DNA of 54,119 nucleotides from Patescibacteria group bacterium (GCA_028687045.1 JAQUAW010000004.1:1-54119), one strand, 5' to 3'; shown: positions 14,946-22,778, counted from the stretch's first letter. Notes: generated by a model not told the origin, from the letters alone. A program made the numbers and translations.

Positions 14946-15793
14946 TTCCAATCACTCACAAACTTCTCCAAACCAGCATCAGTCAAATCATGCTCTACAT
15001 TATAATCAATAAAATTTTTATCTAAATCAATATTTTTAAATTCAATATCTTTCATTTCTTTTTTATCATAAACAAAATCACTACCAGGCAATTCCAAATC
15101 ACGTTTCCACCATTCTTCCAAAATTTTTAGAGGAGCAGTAATAATATCTACTTCCAAAGCCAAACAAGCTACAAAGTGTTCATAAGTTCTAACACTCGCA
15201 GCCAATATTTCTACATGACCACCACCTTTACTATATAATTTTTGAATATTTTCTATAATACTCATACCATTTAGACCTTTATCATCAAGCCTACCAATAA
15301 AAGGAGAAATAAATATATCACCTTTTTTTGCACCGTTACTCATATTATATACAGCAGCTGATTGCTCTTCAGAAAAACACAAAGTCATATTAACTTTTAT
15401 ACCTTCTTTTAGCAAATCATGCTCAGCTTGTAATCCATTTTCAGTAATAGGAAGTTTGATATGCGCATTTGGAATCCAAGTATTCATGATTCTGGCTTGC
15501 TCCAACATTTTTTCTTTGCTCGTATTTTTGTCAGCATAGACTTCTATTGAGATTGAACCTTCTGGAATCATGACACGAATTTCTTCTATTACACTTTTAT
15601 AAAAAGCATTTACTTCTTCAGAAGATAACTTTTCTCCTGCAGAAAGTTTTGCTTGCAATTCTGGATTTTTGGCAATAAGACTTGGATTCGTAGTTTGTCC
15701 ATCTAGAAAACCAAGCAATTTTATTGCTTCTCTTGTTTCAACTGGATTACCACTGTCAAGAAATATTTTTGTTTTGAGATTTTGTGGTCGCAT
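14924..15793 (-). CDS. tal: Transaldolase family protein
   Basis: Moves a dihydroxyacetone unit between sugar phosphates in the non-oxidative pentose phosphate route. IFLDSGNP and FLDGQTTNPSLI open the barrel, ISIEVYAD follows, the Schiff-base Lys is in NAHIKLPIT, then VNMTLCFSEEQS, FISPFIGRLDD and ILAASVRTYEHF. At 289 residues it is between short TalC-type and long TalB-type enzymes. It appears to be transcribed alone. The last codons come from an intergenic-type repeat word, so the C-terminus may have been remodelled. Confidence 0.9.
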   Translation of the reverse strand: MRPQNLKTKIFLDSGNPVETREAIKLLGFLDGQTTNPSLIAKNPELQAKLSAGEKLSSEEVNAFYKSVIEEIRVMIPEGSISIEVYADKNTSKEKMLEQARIMNTWIPNAHIKLPITENGLQAEHDLLKEGIKVNMTLCFSEEQSAAVYNMSNGAKKGDIFISPFIGRLDDKGLNGMSIIENIQKLYSKGGGHVEILAASVRTYEHFVACLALEVDIITAPLKILEEWWKRDLELPGSDFVYDKKEMKDIEFKNIDLDKNFIDYNVEHDLTDAGLEKFVSDWKTLIAQI

Positions 15794-15856
15794 ATGTTTA
15801 GATTATTAGATTATTGGTTTATTAGTTTGTTTATTATAACATTATTTTGTTTGTAA

Positions 15857-15885
15857 ACAAAAAACTCTCTATAAAATAGAAAGTT
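15857..15885 (-). terminator. Terminator of the minus-strand tRNA unit
   Basis: TCTAT/ATAGA extended by ACT/AGT, with a T run (TTTTTTGTT) on the minus strand just after the broken tRNA. Confidence 0.6.
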
Positions 15886-15891
15886 TTTTTG

Positions 15892-15966
15892 TGGACCTTA
15901 TGGGACTTGAACCCATGACCTCCCGTCCGGGCGATCTAGCCTCCCGATGAAATCGGGAAAAGGCCA
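15892..15966 (-). pseudogene. tRNA-like pseudogene with a palindrome in place of the D arm
   Basis: The 3' half is good: T arm CATGGGTTCAAGTCCCATA, acceptor AAGGTCC and A discriminator. The 5' half is not: the acceptor mate is altered (GGCCTTT), the D arm is replaced by CCCGATTTCATCGGG, a dispersed palindrome, and the anticodon arm is CCCGGACGGG with no seven-base loop. Probably not a working tRNA. Confidence 0.55.
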
Positions 15967-15992
15967 TATGTTTTTCTTATAAAAATTGGTTG

Positions 15993-16066
15993 TGGACCGT
16001 ACTGGATTCGAACCAGCGACATCTTCCATGCCATGGAAGCACTCTAGCCAGCTGAGTTAACGGCCC
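15993..16066 (-). tRNA. tRNA-Ala(GGC)
   Basis: Acceptor GGGCCGT/ACGGTCC with a G-U pair, anticodon arm CTTCC-ATGGCAT-GGAAG (GGC), T arm GCTGGTTCGAATCCAGT, A discriminator. The acceptor position 3-70 G-U pair is the alanine identity mark. Confidence 0.93.
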
Positions 16067-16091
16067 ATTTCACTTCAAATAAAGTAAAAAC

Positions 16092-16120
16092 ATATTATCA
16101 AATCACCCAAATTTTGTCAA
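16092..16120 (-). promoter_or_regulatory. Promoter of the tRNA-Ala unit
   Basis: TTGACA (16115-16120) and TAATAT (16092-16097), 17 bases apart on the minus strand. Confidence 0.7.
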
Positions 16121-16136
16121 AACTCTCAATTCTTTA

Positions 16137-16175
16137 TTCCCCTCTCTTACAAAGAGAGGGGCTAGGGGTGAGTTG
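16137..16175. repeat. REP-like palindrome
   Basis: cccctctcttacaaagagag followed by gggctaggggtgag. Same family as 1127-1223 and 34685-34765. Confidence 0.65.
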
Positions 16176-16192
16176 CGTCTTTATCTAATCTA

Positions 16193-16672
16193 CTAATTCA
16201 AAATCCAAATCGAAAAGTTAAGAATGCTAGCAAAACTTACCCACAATAAATATGGTACAAGCAACCATGCAGCCAATGTAGAAAATTTATTAAATTTAAA
16301 AATAGTTATTGCGATTGATACCCACAAAATAATTATCTCAGCAAAAGCCAAACCTGGACTCAAAATTCCAAAAAATAAAGCACTCCACAAAACATTCAAC
16401 AACAGTTGTAATAAATAAATTTGCAGAGCTTCTTTTTTCTTTTTTCCATGAAACATTGTCTTCTTGGTCCAGACTAGATAGACAGCAACTCCCATCATCA
16501 AAAATAAAATTGTCCCAACAGGACCAAACACCCAATTTGGTGGATTGAAACTTGGTTTGTTCAATGTCGTGTACCAAGTTGGGATTGAAACAAAATTAAA
16601 AACTGAACCAAGCACACCGGCCAACTGTGTACCGATAATTGAAATTGTTAATTTTTTAAAATCTAGTTTCAT
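16193..16672 (-). CDS. tspO: TspO/MBR family membrane protein
   Basis: Five-helix membrane protein of the tryptophan-rich sensory protein/peripheral benzodiazepine receptor family, which binds tetrapyrroles and affects stress responses. Visible are TWYTTLNKPSFNPPNWVFGP, the helix LMMGVAVYLVW, LNVLWSALFFG and LLVPYLLWVSFASILNFSIW. At 159 residues it is the usual size. It is followed upstream on the same strand by msrA and msrB, so oxidative stress is a likely theme of this unit. Confidence 0.93.
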   Translation of the reverse strand: MKLDFKKLTISIIGTQLAGVLGSVFNFVSIPTWYTTLNKPSFNPPNWVFGPVGTILFLMMGVAVYLVWTKKTMFHGKKKKEALQIYLLQLLLNVLWSALFFGILSPGLAFAEIIILWVSIAITIFKFNKFSTLAAWLLVPYLLWVSFASILNFSIWILN

Positions 16673-16699
16673 ATTTTTGTTAATTAATTTAAAAATTGA

Positions 16700-17182
16700 T
16701 TAAAATTTTTTAGTATAAAAATGACAATAAGGTTCATGACCATTTTTTTCATAATATTTTTGGTGATAATTTTCTGCTTCCCAAAATTCTCCAACTGGTA
16801 AAATTTTAGTAACTACATCAAAATCTTTTTCTTTCAAAATTCCAATCAATTTTCCTGTAATATTTCTTTGTTCATCATCTATACAAAATACCGCTGACAA
16901 ATATTGTTCTCCAATGTCAGGGCCTTGTCCATTTTTCTGAGTTGGATCATGAATCTCAAAAAAATACTTACACAAAGTTTCAAAATCTGTTTTGTCAGCA
17001 TCATAAAAAACTTCCAAAGCTTCCAAGTGTCCAGTATTTCCACCACAAACTTCTTTATAAGTTGGTTCCTGTTTTTTTCCTCCCATATAACCAACCGTTG
17101 TTTTGACCACACCATCCAATTTATCAAAATAATATTGTACTCCCCAAAAACAACCTCCAGCGAAATATGCTTTTTTGTTCAT
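16700..17182 (-). CDS. msrA: Peptide methionine sulfoxide reductase MsrA
   Basis: Reduces methionine-S-sulfoxide in proteins. The active site is AYFAGGCFWGVQYYFDKLDG, followed by VGYMGGKKQEPTYKEVCGGNTGHLEALEV with E and Y positions of the family, then FFEIHDPTQ and ENYHQKYYEKN. I start at the ATG at 17182 (MNKKAYF), because the longer frame begins at a TTG. It is 10 bases after msrB, so the pair is almost certainly co-transcribed. Confidence 0.95.
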   Translation of the reverse strand: MNKKAYFAGGCFWGVQYYFDKLDGVVKTTVGYMGGKKQEPTYKEVCGGNTGHLEALEVFYDADKTDFETLCKYFFEIHDPTQKNGQGPDIGEQYLSAVFCIDDEQRNITGKLIGILKEKDFDVVTKILPVGEFWEAENYHQKYYEKNGHEPYCHFYTKKF

Positions 17183-17192
17183 AAAATAATAA

Positions 17193-17549
17193 TTATTCTT
17201 TCTCAAAAAGCAAAGACAAGGAATTCACACAATGTCTAATATTTTTTGGAGTCAGACCTTCACCCTCAAATACATGCCCAAGATGTGCAGCACAATTAGC
17301 ACATTGTATTTCAGTCCTTGATCCATCAGCATCGGGAAGTCTAACGATAGCACCTTTTATTTCATCATCAAAACTAGGCCAACCACAGCCTGAATCAAAT
17401 TTACTACTTGATTGATATAATTTGACACCACAACGTTTGCAAGTATAAACACCTTTGTCATTATTCAAATTATATTCACCAGAAAAAGGGGCCTCAGTAC
17501 CTTTGTGTAAGATTATATTTTCTTCTTCTCTAGTAAGTGGTTTAAACAT
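17193..17549 (-). CDS. msrB: Peptide methionine sulfoxide reductase MsrB
   Basis: Reduces methionine-R-sulfoxide, complementing MsrA. Two CxxC pairs (CKRC and CANC) bind structural zinc. [11 protein letters not shown] and GHVFEGEG are conserved, and the catalytic Cys is in [11 protein letters not shown]. At 118 residues it is a compact standalone MsrB. It starts 8 bases after the upstream hydrolase gene, giving a run of hydrolase, msrB, msrA and tspO on one strand. Confidence 0.95.
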   Translation of the reverse strand: MFKPLTREEENIILHKGTEAPFSGEYNLNNDKGVYTCKRCGVKLYQSSSKFDSGCGWPSFDDEIKGAIVRLPDADGSRTEIQCANCAAHLGHVFEGEGLTPKNIRHCVNSLSLLFEKE

Positions 17550-17557
17550 ATTTAAAA

Positions 17558-18391
17558 CTAAACAAAATCCTTAAAATTTCTCACAAAACCATAAATTTCT
17601 TTTTGTAATTCATGAGGATTATTTATAACTAAGATATGATTTGCTTCAGGGATAACGTTTAATTCAGAATTTTTTATAAGACTATTTATTTTTTTAGCCT
17701 CAAGCATATTGAAAACACTGTCTTTCTCACCTTCAATAATAAGAACTCTTTTTTTGATACTTTTCAAAATTTCTATAGCATCAAATTTGGCAATATTTTG
17801 ATATGTAAATATCCAAGATTTGAAAGTAGTATGAATAATATCTGAAAAAATCCGTTTCACATTCCAATCCCCTGTCCCTACATACTTTTCAAAATCCATG
17901 TGTGAAAAACTTTTTTGACCAGTTTTCATTTTTTCCAAAAAATAATTCAAAATAAAAACAAAAGGTTTGTTTGCCTTAAAAAAATAACGCATTTTTTTTG
18001 GAGCTTTGTAAGTAGTATCTACCAAAATATATGATTGTGCCAAAGTTGGAAACAATTTATGAAAAATAGTTACCACCATACCGCCAAAGCAATGACCTAT
18101 TAAAATAAAATCTTTTATTTTTTCTTTTTTCAAAATTTCAAAGACATCCTTAGCAAAACTTTCTAAATCATAATCGTCCACATTGTCAGGTCTGGCTGAC
18201 TTCCCATGTCCACGAAAATCAATGGCTAAGGTAGAAATACCCTTGCGATGAAAAAAATGTAGCTCTTTGTTCCAAGCTGTCAAATTACCACCAGCACCAT
18301 GCAAAAAAACCAAAAAACCACTATTTTTGTCTTCTTTTACAATATCATAATTTATTTTAACCCCGTCAAAAGAATTTATTTGTTTTTGCAT
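17558..18391 (-). CDS. Alpha/beta hydrolase with a Cys nucleophile
   Basis: A 277-residue alpha/beta hydrolase of unknown substrate. The oxyanion-hole motif is FLHGAGG (29-35), the [10 protein letters not shown] turn is present, and the nucleophile elbow is GHCFGG with Cys101 where most have Ser. Asp in GEKDSVF (about 226) and His in EANHILVIN (about 253) complete a triad. Cys nucleophiles occur in dienelactone hydrolase-like enzymes. It is soluble, with no signal peptide, and is the first gene of the unit leading to msrB, msrA and tspO. Confidence 0.85.
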   Translation of the reverse strand: MQKQINSFDGVKINYDIVKEDKNSGFLVFLHGAGGNLTAWNKELHFFHRKGISTLAIDFRGHGKSARPDNVDDYDLESFAKDVFEILKKEKIKDFILIGHCFGGMVVTIFHKLFPTLAQSYILVDTTYKAPKKMRYFFKANKPFVFILNYFLEKMKTGQKSFSHMDFEKYVGTGDWNVKRIFSDIIHTTFKSWIFTYQNIAKFDAIEILKSIKKRVLIIEGEKDSVFNMLEAKKINSLIKNSELNVIPEANHILVINNPHELQKEIYGFVRNFKDFV

Positions 18392-18505
18392 AATATATAG
18401 TTAATAACATTATACTATATATTAATTTTTTAAACCATACACGCCCATTATTATAAACAAAAATAATAAAAAAATAACTAATATATTCATATTAATATAT
18501 AGATA

Positions 18506-18534
18506 TTGTATATTATACGAACTTAATGTATAAT
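18506..18534 (+). promoter_or_regulatory. Promoter of the recombinase gene
   Basis: TTGTAT and TATAAT with a 17-base spacer. The expected start near 18541 supports the ATG at 18562 over the one at 18526. Confidence 0.55.
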
Positions 18535-18561
18535 AACATTAGATTAAGAAATAACGACATT

Positions 18562-19380
18562 ATGATCACAAAAAATATTTTAAAAAATACACAACAAATA
18601 CTATTAGAAAAAAAATATAGTACCAAGACAATCACCACCTATTTATTTTATCTTAAAAAATACCTAGACTTTTTGGAAAACAAAAAACTAACAGACGAAA
18701 CAAAGTCTGTAGAAAAATTTTTGAATTACCAAAAAGAAAACAATAACTCTAATCAAACTTTCAACTTAATTTTAAATATACTAAATTTTTTCCACACAAA
18801 TGTACACACCATTGTAGACAAACTTGATATAAAGTACAAAAAAATAACTAAACAAAAAATCCAAACTCTCACAAAACAACAAATAATTAATATTTTAGAT
18901 AGTACCAGAAATGAAAAACATTTCCTAATTTTCGCATTATCGTATGGTTCTGGGCTACGTTTAAACGAAATAACAACGTTAAAGATAAAAAATATAGATT
19001 TTAAAAAAAATATTATAAAAATTTGTAATAAACAAGGTAGAGAAGTCAGAAAAACCATTTTGCCAAAAAACCTAAAAGAAAAAATAGAAAAATTTATAAC
19101 AGATAAAAAACAGACACAGCTAATTTTTTTGAATAAGGCAGGTAAACAACTTTCTGAAAGATCCTTACAAATGGCTTTCGCCAGAGCATTGATACGCGCA
19201 AAAATCAAAAAACAAACATCTTTTCAAGTCCTACGCCATAGTTTCACTATACATTTACTAGAAAGTGGTATCAATATTGAAAGTTTGCAACAGGTGTTAG
19301 GACACAAAAATATTAGAACTACCAAAAAATATCAAAAAAACACTCACTATAATCTAACTGAAATAAAAAGCCCTCTATAA
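18562..19380 (+). CDS. Xer-like tyrosine recombinase
   Basis: Site-specific recombinase of the phage-integrase family. An N-terminal SAM-like arm-binding domain (about 90 residues) is followed by the catalytic domain with SGLRLNEI (Arg), LRHSFTIHLLE (His/Arg), LGHKNIRTTKKYQ (His and the nucleophile Tyr). The HxLRH motif begins with Gln instead of His. At about 272 residues it is slightly short for XerC/D. Two inverted parS matches follow immediately, so a chromosome-dimer resolution role is plausible. An integrase role is the alternative, since a tRNA gene is near. Confidence 0.85.
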   Translation: MITKNILKNTQQILLEKKYSTKTITTYLFYLKKYLDFLENKKLTDETKSVEKFLNYQKENNNSNQTFNLILNILNFFHTNVHTIVDKLDIKYKKITKQKIQTLTKQQIINILDSTRNEKHFLIFALSYGSGLRLNEITTLKIKNIDFKKNIIKICNKQGREVRKTILPKNLKEKIEKFITDKKQTQLIFLNKAGKQLSERSLQMAFARALIRAKIKKQTSFQVLRHSFTIHLLESGINIESLQQVLGHKNIRTTKKYQKNTHYNLTEIKSPL

Positions 19381-19382
19381 AA

Positions 19383-19398
19383 TGTTCCACGTGAAACA
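19383..19398 (+). promoter_or_regulatory. parS-like site 1
   Basis: TGTTCCACGTGAAACA fits the bacterial ParB-binding consensus TGTTnCACGTGAAACA at every fixed position. It begins three bases after the recombinase stop. Confidence 0.85.
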
Positions 19399-19501
19399 AA
19401 ATAATTAACAATTAGTAATTAATAATGATGAATAAGTAAATATTAAATATTAAGTATTAATTATCAATTTTTAATTATTAATTGTTAGTTATTAATTAAA
19501 G
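19399..19501. repeat. AT-only word array between the parS sites
   Basis: About 100 bases made of attaattaataa-type words (ttaacaattagtaattaata, ttaagtattaattatcaatt), with self-complementarity. It could act as a spacer or melt easily. Confidence 0.5.
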
Positions 19502-19517
19502 TGTTTCACGTGGAACA
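19502..19517 (-). promoter_or_regulatory. parS-like site 2, inverted
   Basis: TGTTTCACGTGGAACA, the exact reverse complement of site 1, so the two sites face each other 103 bases apart. Confidence 0.85.
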
Positions 19518-19532
19518 TTTCCTTTAAACAAC

Positions 19533-19558
19533 AAAAAATGCCTTTACTAGGCATTTTT
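19533..19558. terminator. Bidirectional terminator
   Basis: AAAAATGCC pairs with GGCATTTTT, with A/T runs on both sides. It can end both the recombinase transcript and the decayed minus-strand gene. Confidence 0.8.
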
Positions 19559-19596
19559 ATATATATTTGTATACAATGGTGTGTACTTTTACTTTT

Positions 19597-20011
19597 TATT
19601 ATGATAAATATCCAAAACTCATATAAGCTCTATATAAACTCTCTGTTGTTTCCAAAATCTCAGTTGAAGTTATATCTCCCATTCTTTTGCATGAATTGCG
19701 AGAAGATACCACTTCACAGTCAATTATTTCTATATTATCGACGAAGATTTTTCAACATGTGGATATAGACGACTTTAGGTATTACACCTTTTTTGTAATA
19801 AATCATAGACGTTTTCAGCACCACAAGCTTTGTCTTTACTTTTCTTTAGAAAATAAAAAACTACAATTTATACATCTTGAGAGGATTAGCCAAAATTATC
19901 ATTATGATATCTTTTGAGTTCTTTTTCAAATATTAAGGATCTTTCACCTTCAAATTCTGATTTCAAAGACATTTTGTAATATTGTAAAGGAGAGAACTCA
20001 GATTTCATCAT
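19597..20011 (-). pseudogene. Decayed gene with an intact consensus promoter
   Basis: Unrecognised. Starting at the double ATG at 20011 a frame of 41 codons (MMKSEFSPLQYYKMSLKSEF...) stops at 19886. Further on, coding-like text appears in other frames: CINCSFLFSKEK, then KACGAENVYDLLQKRC, then CEVVSSRNSCKRMGD and TTESLYRAYMSFGYLS before a double stop. This reads as one Cys-containing protein of about 130 residues broken by several frameshifts. The promoter at 20034-20062 is perfect and the terminator is intact, so decay may be recent. The first 41 codons might still make a short peptide. Confidence 0.45.
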
Positions 20012-20033
20012 TTTGTTCAATTATTACAACGAT

Positions 20034-20062
20034 ATTATAGCACAAAAAACACCTTTTGTCAA
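20034..20062 (-). promoter_or_regulatory. Consensus promoter of the decayed gene
   Basis: TTGACA (20057-20062) and TATAAT (20034-20039), 17 bases apart, minus strand. Confidence 0.85.
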
Positions 20063-20076
20063 GCAAAAATGTAGCT

Positions 20077-20101
20077 GTTTGTATATACTACTCTATACAA
20101 A
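20077..20101. repeat. Inverted repeat
   Basis: GTTTGTATA and TATACAAAC face each other in AT-rich sequence; possibly a terminator or cruciform. Confidence 0.4.
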
Positions 20102-20115
20102 CGTGTCTTTTTATC

Positions 20116-20190
20116 ATTGTGCCCCTGACATGAATCTCCGCCCACAGCCCAAGGCGTGCAGGCAAGGCGAACCAGCCTTGGGCTGGGAAC
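20116..20190. repeat. tRNA-Arg 3'-end relic and GC-rich inverted repeat
   Basis: ttgtgcccctgacatgaatc closely matches the 3' end of the tRNA-Arg gene 96 bases away (ttgtgtccccgacatgagtc). It is followed by CAGCCCAAGGC...GCCTTGGGCTG, an 11-base inverted repeat. Confidence 0.5.
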
Positions 20191-20213
20191 ATTCCTTATT
20201 AATTTTTTAATTG

Positions 20214-20285
20214 TGTCCCCGACATGAGTCGAACATGTGTCTAGGGTTTAGGAAACCCCTATTCTATCCACTGAACTACGGGGAC
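20214..20285 (-). tRNA. tRNA-Arg(CCT)
   Basis: Acceptor GTCCCCG/CGGGGAC, anticodon arm GGGGT-TTCCTAA-ACCCT (CCT), T arm ACATGTTCGACTCATGT, A discriminator. No CCA is encoded. Confidence 0.92.
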
Positions 20286-20372
20286 AAGTGATAAATTACA
20301 AAATCAAAATGACAAATTCCAAATACTTTATAGGTGTGCTATAATATCTACATAATTTAATCATACACATCT

Positions 20373-20609
20373 ATGAAAGCCTCTTTCATTAATATTTTAG
20401 GCTGGTACGGTGCTCTAGCCATTTTAATAGCTTTTGCACTGGTAAGTTTCAACACTATCAGCTCAAACTCTTATATTTATCAAGTTTTAAATCTAACAGG
20501 CTCGGTTGGTATCCTTATTAATGCTAAACGTAAAAAGGATTTTCCAGCCGTAGCACTCAATGCTTGTTGGATAATCATAGCTTTGATAGCTTTAATTAGA
20601 TTTTTTTGA
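20373..20609 (+). CDS. CBU_0592-like small membrane protein
   Basis: A 78-residue protein with three hydrophobic helices. ILGWYGALAILIAFALVSF, YIYQVLNLTGSVGILINA and VALNACWIIIALIALIRFF follow the pattern of the CBU_0592-like family of small bacterial membrane proteins, whose role is not known. The promoter has an extended -10 (TGCTATAAT near 20340). A 25-codon ORF starts one base after the stop and may be translated with it. Confidence 0.75.
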   Translation: MKASFINILGWYGALAILIAFALVSFNTISSNSYIYQVLNLTGSVGILINAKRKKDFPAVALNACWIIIALIALIRFF

Positions 20610-20610
20610 T

Positions 20611-20688
20611 ATGCTCTCTATACTAATAGGTATCTTTGGTGTCATTGCGATAGCTATTGTAGCGTTTTTTTTCGGTAAAAGCAAGTAA
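20611..20688 (+). CDS. Possible 25-residue membrane microprotein
   Basis: MLSILIGIFGVIAIAIV followed by AFFFGKSK: one transmembrane helix with a basic C-terminal end. It begins one base after the stop of the preceding membrane protein, so it could be translated by re-initiation. The positive-inside rule would put the C-terminus in the cytoplasm. No homologue recognised; the coding call rests on position and composition. Confidence 0.4.
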   Translation: MLSILIGIFGVIAIAIVAFFFGKSK

Positions 20689-20695
20689 CGAACCA

Positions 20696-20775
20696 TTGTT
20701 AAATGGCTAAATTGTTAAATTGTTGTTTTTTTCTGAGTAGCAATGTAACAATATAGCCATTTAAACGTCTTTGAA
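20696..20775. repeat. 'gttaaatggctaaattgtt' micro-word array
   Basis: Words aaccattgttaaatggctaa, ttgttaaattgttg and their complements (caatatagccatttaaac) fill the spacer before rmuC. Confidence 0.45.
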
Positions 20776-20802
20776 AAATAAAATATTAAAAAAATAAAAA
20801 AT

Positions 20803-21924
20803 ATGCAGACATTTATATTAGTAATATTAGCAATCTTACTCCTAGCCACTCTTGCCGGCATTTTTTTTCTTTATCAAAAAGTACAAGATTTGAAAAAACC
20901 AAAAGAAGGTGAACAAAATATGTTTATGCTTTTGCAACAACAAATGCAAGACCTAAACAAAACTCTAGATCAAAAAATGTCTGAGACGCACAAGTCCATG
21001 AATGACACTCAATTCAATATAAATAGAACTATTCAGGATCAATTTGGACAAAATGCCAAAATAATTCAAGGCATATCTAGTCAAAGCAATAAGATGATTG
21101 CCGACATCACAGAGAAACTAACAAGTCTTGATAAAACTAATCAACAGGTTATTGGCTTTTCTGAACAACTTTCAAATTTGGAAAAAGTTTTGAAGCACCA
21201 AAAACAAAGAGGAAATCTTGGTGAAGCAGGACTACAACTTGTCATGGAAAATATGCTACCACCAGGAGCATACGAATTCCAACATAAATTTGACGACGGT
21301 GACATTGTAGACGCGCTTATCATCACCAAAGAAGGTACCATCCCAGTGGACGCCAAATTTTCTCTAGATAATTATCAAAGACTCTTACATGAAGAAAATG
21401 AAGATGCCAGAAAAAAATTGGAAACAGATTTCAAAAATGATTTGAAAAAAAGAATTGATGAAACCAGTAAATATATCAAAACCAAAGAGGGGACGCTTGA
21501 ATTCGCTTTCATGTTCATCCCTTCCGAAGCTATTTATTATGATTTACTAGTCAATGAAGTGGGTGCAGTCAAAGTAAATACCAGAAATCTTATTGACTAC
21601 GCTTTCAATGAGAAAAAAGTCGTCATCGTATCGCCAACAACTTTTGCAGCCTATTTGCAAACTGTTTTGCAAGGTTTACGCGCGATGAAAATAGAAGATG
21701 GTGCCAAAGAAATCCGCAAAAATGTTGAGCAACTTAGCAAACATCTAAATGCTTATGAAGACTTCATGAAAAAACTTGGTATCAGTATGACGACCACAGT
21801 CAATCATTACAATACTGCTTACAAAGAACTTGGCAAAATCGACAAAGATGTCGTGAGAATTACTGGCGGAGAAAAAAGTGTTGAGCCAGAGTTGTTGGAT
21901 AAGCCGAGGTTGGAGGTGGAGTAA
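20803..21924 (+). CDS. rmuC: DNA recombination protein RmuC
   Basis: RmuC family, linked to limiting inversions and DNA rearrangement. One N-terminal transmembrane helix (residues 3-26) is followed by a long coiled coil (about 30-130), then the nuclease-like core LGEAGLQLVMENMLPPGAYEFQHK, the IPVDAKFSLDNYQRLL motif (PD-D/ExK-type acidic and Lys residues), and EFAFMFIPSEAIYYDLL, VVIVSPTTFAAYLQTVLQGL. At 373 residues it is normal. The kinase-like gene follows after 8 bases. Confidence 0.93.
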   Translation: MQTFILVILAILLLATLAGIFFLYQKVQDLKKPKEGEQNMFMLLQQQMQDLNKTLDQKMSETHKSMNDTQFNINRTIQDQFGQNAKIIQGISSQSNKMIADITEKLTSLDKTNQQVIGFSEQLSNLEKVLKHQKQRGNLGEAGLQLVMENMLPPGAYEFQHKFDDGDIVDALIITKEGTIPVDAKFSLDNYQRLLHEENEDARKKLETDFKNDLKKRIDETSKYIKTKEGTLEFAFMFIPSEAIYYDLLVNEVGAVKVNTRNLIDYAFNEKKVVIVSPTTFAAYLQTVLQGLRAMKIEDGAKEIRKNVEQLSKHLNAYEDFMKKLGISMTTTVNHYNTAYKELGKIDKDVVRITGGEKSVEPELLDKPRLEVE

Positions 21925-21932
21925 AAAATAAT

Positions 21933-22745
21933 ATGTCAAAAAAAATTCCCACTCAAAATATTCTACAAGCTTTTGATATTTCTGGAAAACCTGATTTACT
22001 AGATGGTGGACAAGGAACATGTTTTCGTGTTGATAACATTGTACTAAAGCCAACAGACAATCCAATCGAAACAACTTGGCTAGCAGAAATAAATAATAAT
22101 CTCCAAAGTAGTGAATTCCGCGTGCCAAAATATAAAAAAGCCAATAATGATTCTTTTGTTTTTGAAGATTGGACTGCTAGTGAATTTTTGGAAGGTGAGC
22201 ATAAAAAAGATAATTATATAAAAGCTATTGAACTCAGTAAAATATTTCACAATGAATTAAAAGATATAAAAAAACCAGACTGGTTTGATAAAAAAACAGA
22301 CGTGTTCGCTATTGCTGACAAAATTGCTTGGGGAGAATTGCCACTACCAAATTTTGAACCAGCAAAAAAACAACTTGAAAATATTTTTGAATTATTAAAA
22401 GAAAATAATCTTCCTAACCAACTTGTTCATGGCGATTGGGGACCTGGTCAAATATTATTTTCTGATACACTTCCTCCTGCTATACTTGATATTACACCCT
22501 ATTTTAGACCAGCTAATTATCCCATTGCGGATATGTTAATTAGTGCTTTAGCAAATGATAATAAAGATATATCGATTATTAATCTAGGAAAAAATATAAA
22601 AGAATTTGACCAGTTACTTTTGCGAGCACTAGTTTTTCGTACTTGTACTTATATTGAATTTCAAATCCATCTTGAAAATGACCATGATTGGACAGGAGAA
22701 ATTAAAAAATACTTGGATTTATTTGAAGTTATTAAAAACAGATAA
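21933..22745 (+). CDS. Aminoglycoside phosphotransferase-like kinase protein
   Basis: A 270-residue protein with the protein-kinase/APH-like fold. The N-lobe has GGQGTCFRVDNIVLKP (nucleotide loop and Lys). The catalytic loop is LVHGDWGPGQIL (His, Asp; Gln where Asn is usual), and the metal-binding Asp is in AILDITPYFRP. The pattern matches the TIGR02569-type APH-like family, whose substrate is unknown. It is not evidence for antibiotic resistance. It is likely co-transcribed with rmuC. Confidence 0.7.
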   Translation: MSKKIPTQNILQAFDISGKPDLLDGGQGTCFRVDNIVLKPTDNPIETTWLAEINNNLQSSEFRVPKYKKANNDSFVFEDWTASEFLEGEHKKDNYIKAIELSKIFHNELKDIKKPDWFDKKTDVFAIADKIAWGELPLPNFEPAKKQLENIFELLKENNLPNQLVHGDWGPGQILFSDTLPPAILDITPYFRPANYPIADMLISALANDNKDISIINLGKNIKEFDQLLLRALVFRTCTYIEFQIHLENDHDWTGEIKKYLDLFEVIKNR

Positions 22746-22778
22746 TACAACTAGATTCTGAACTTGTTTATATTTTGT

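Noticed and set aside
19399-19501. Possible CRISPR or integron-like array
   Set aside because: The words are irregular and AT-only without unique spacers; no cas genes or attC features.
18562-20285. Integrated prophage or genomic island bounded by tRNA-Arg
   Set aside because: No phage genes, and the partial tRNA repeat is only 96 bases from the tRNA; at most a scar.
21933-22745. Aminoglycoside resistance gene
   Set aside because: Only the general kinase fold is visible and the usual catalytic-loop Asn is Gln; nothing points to antibiotics as substrate.
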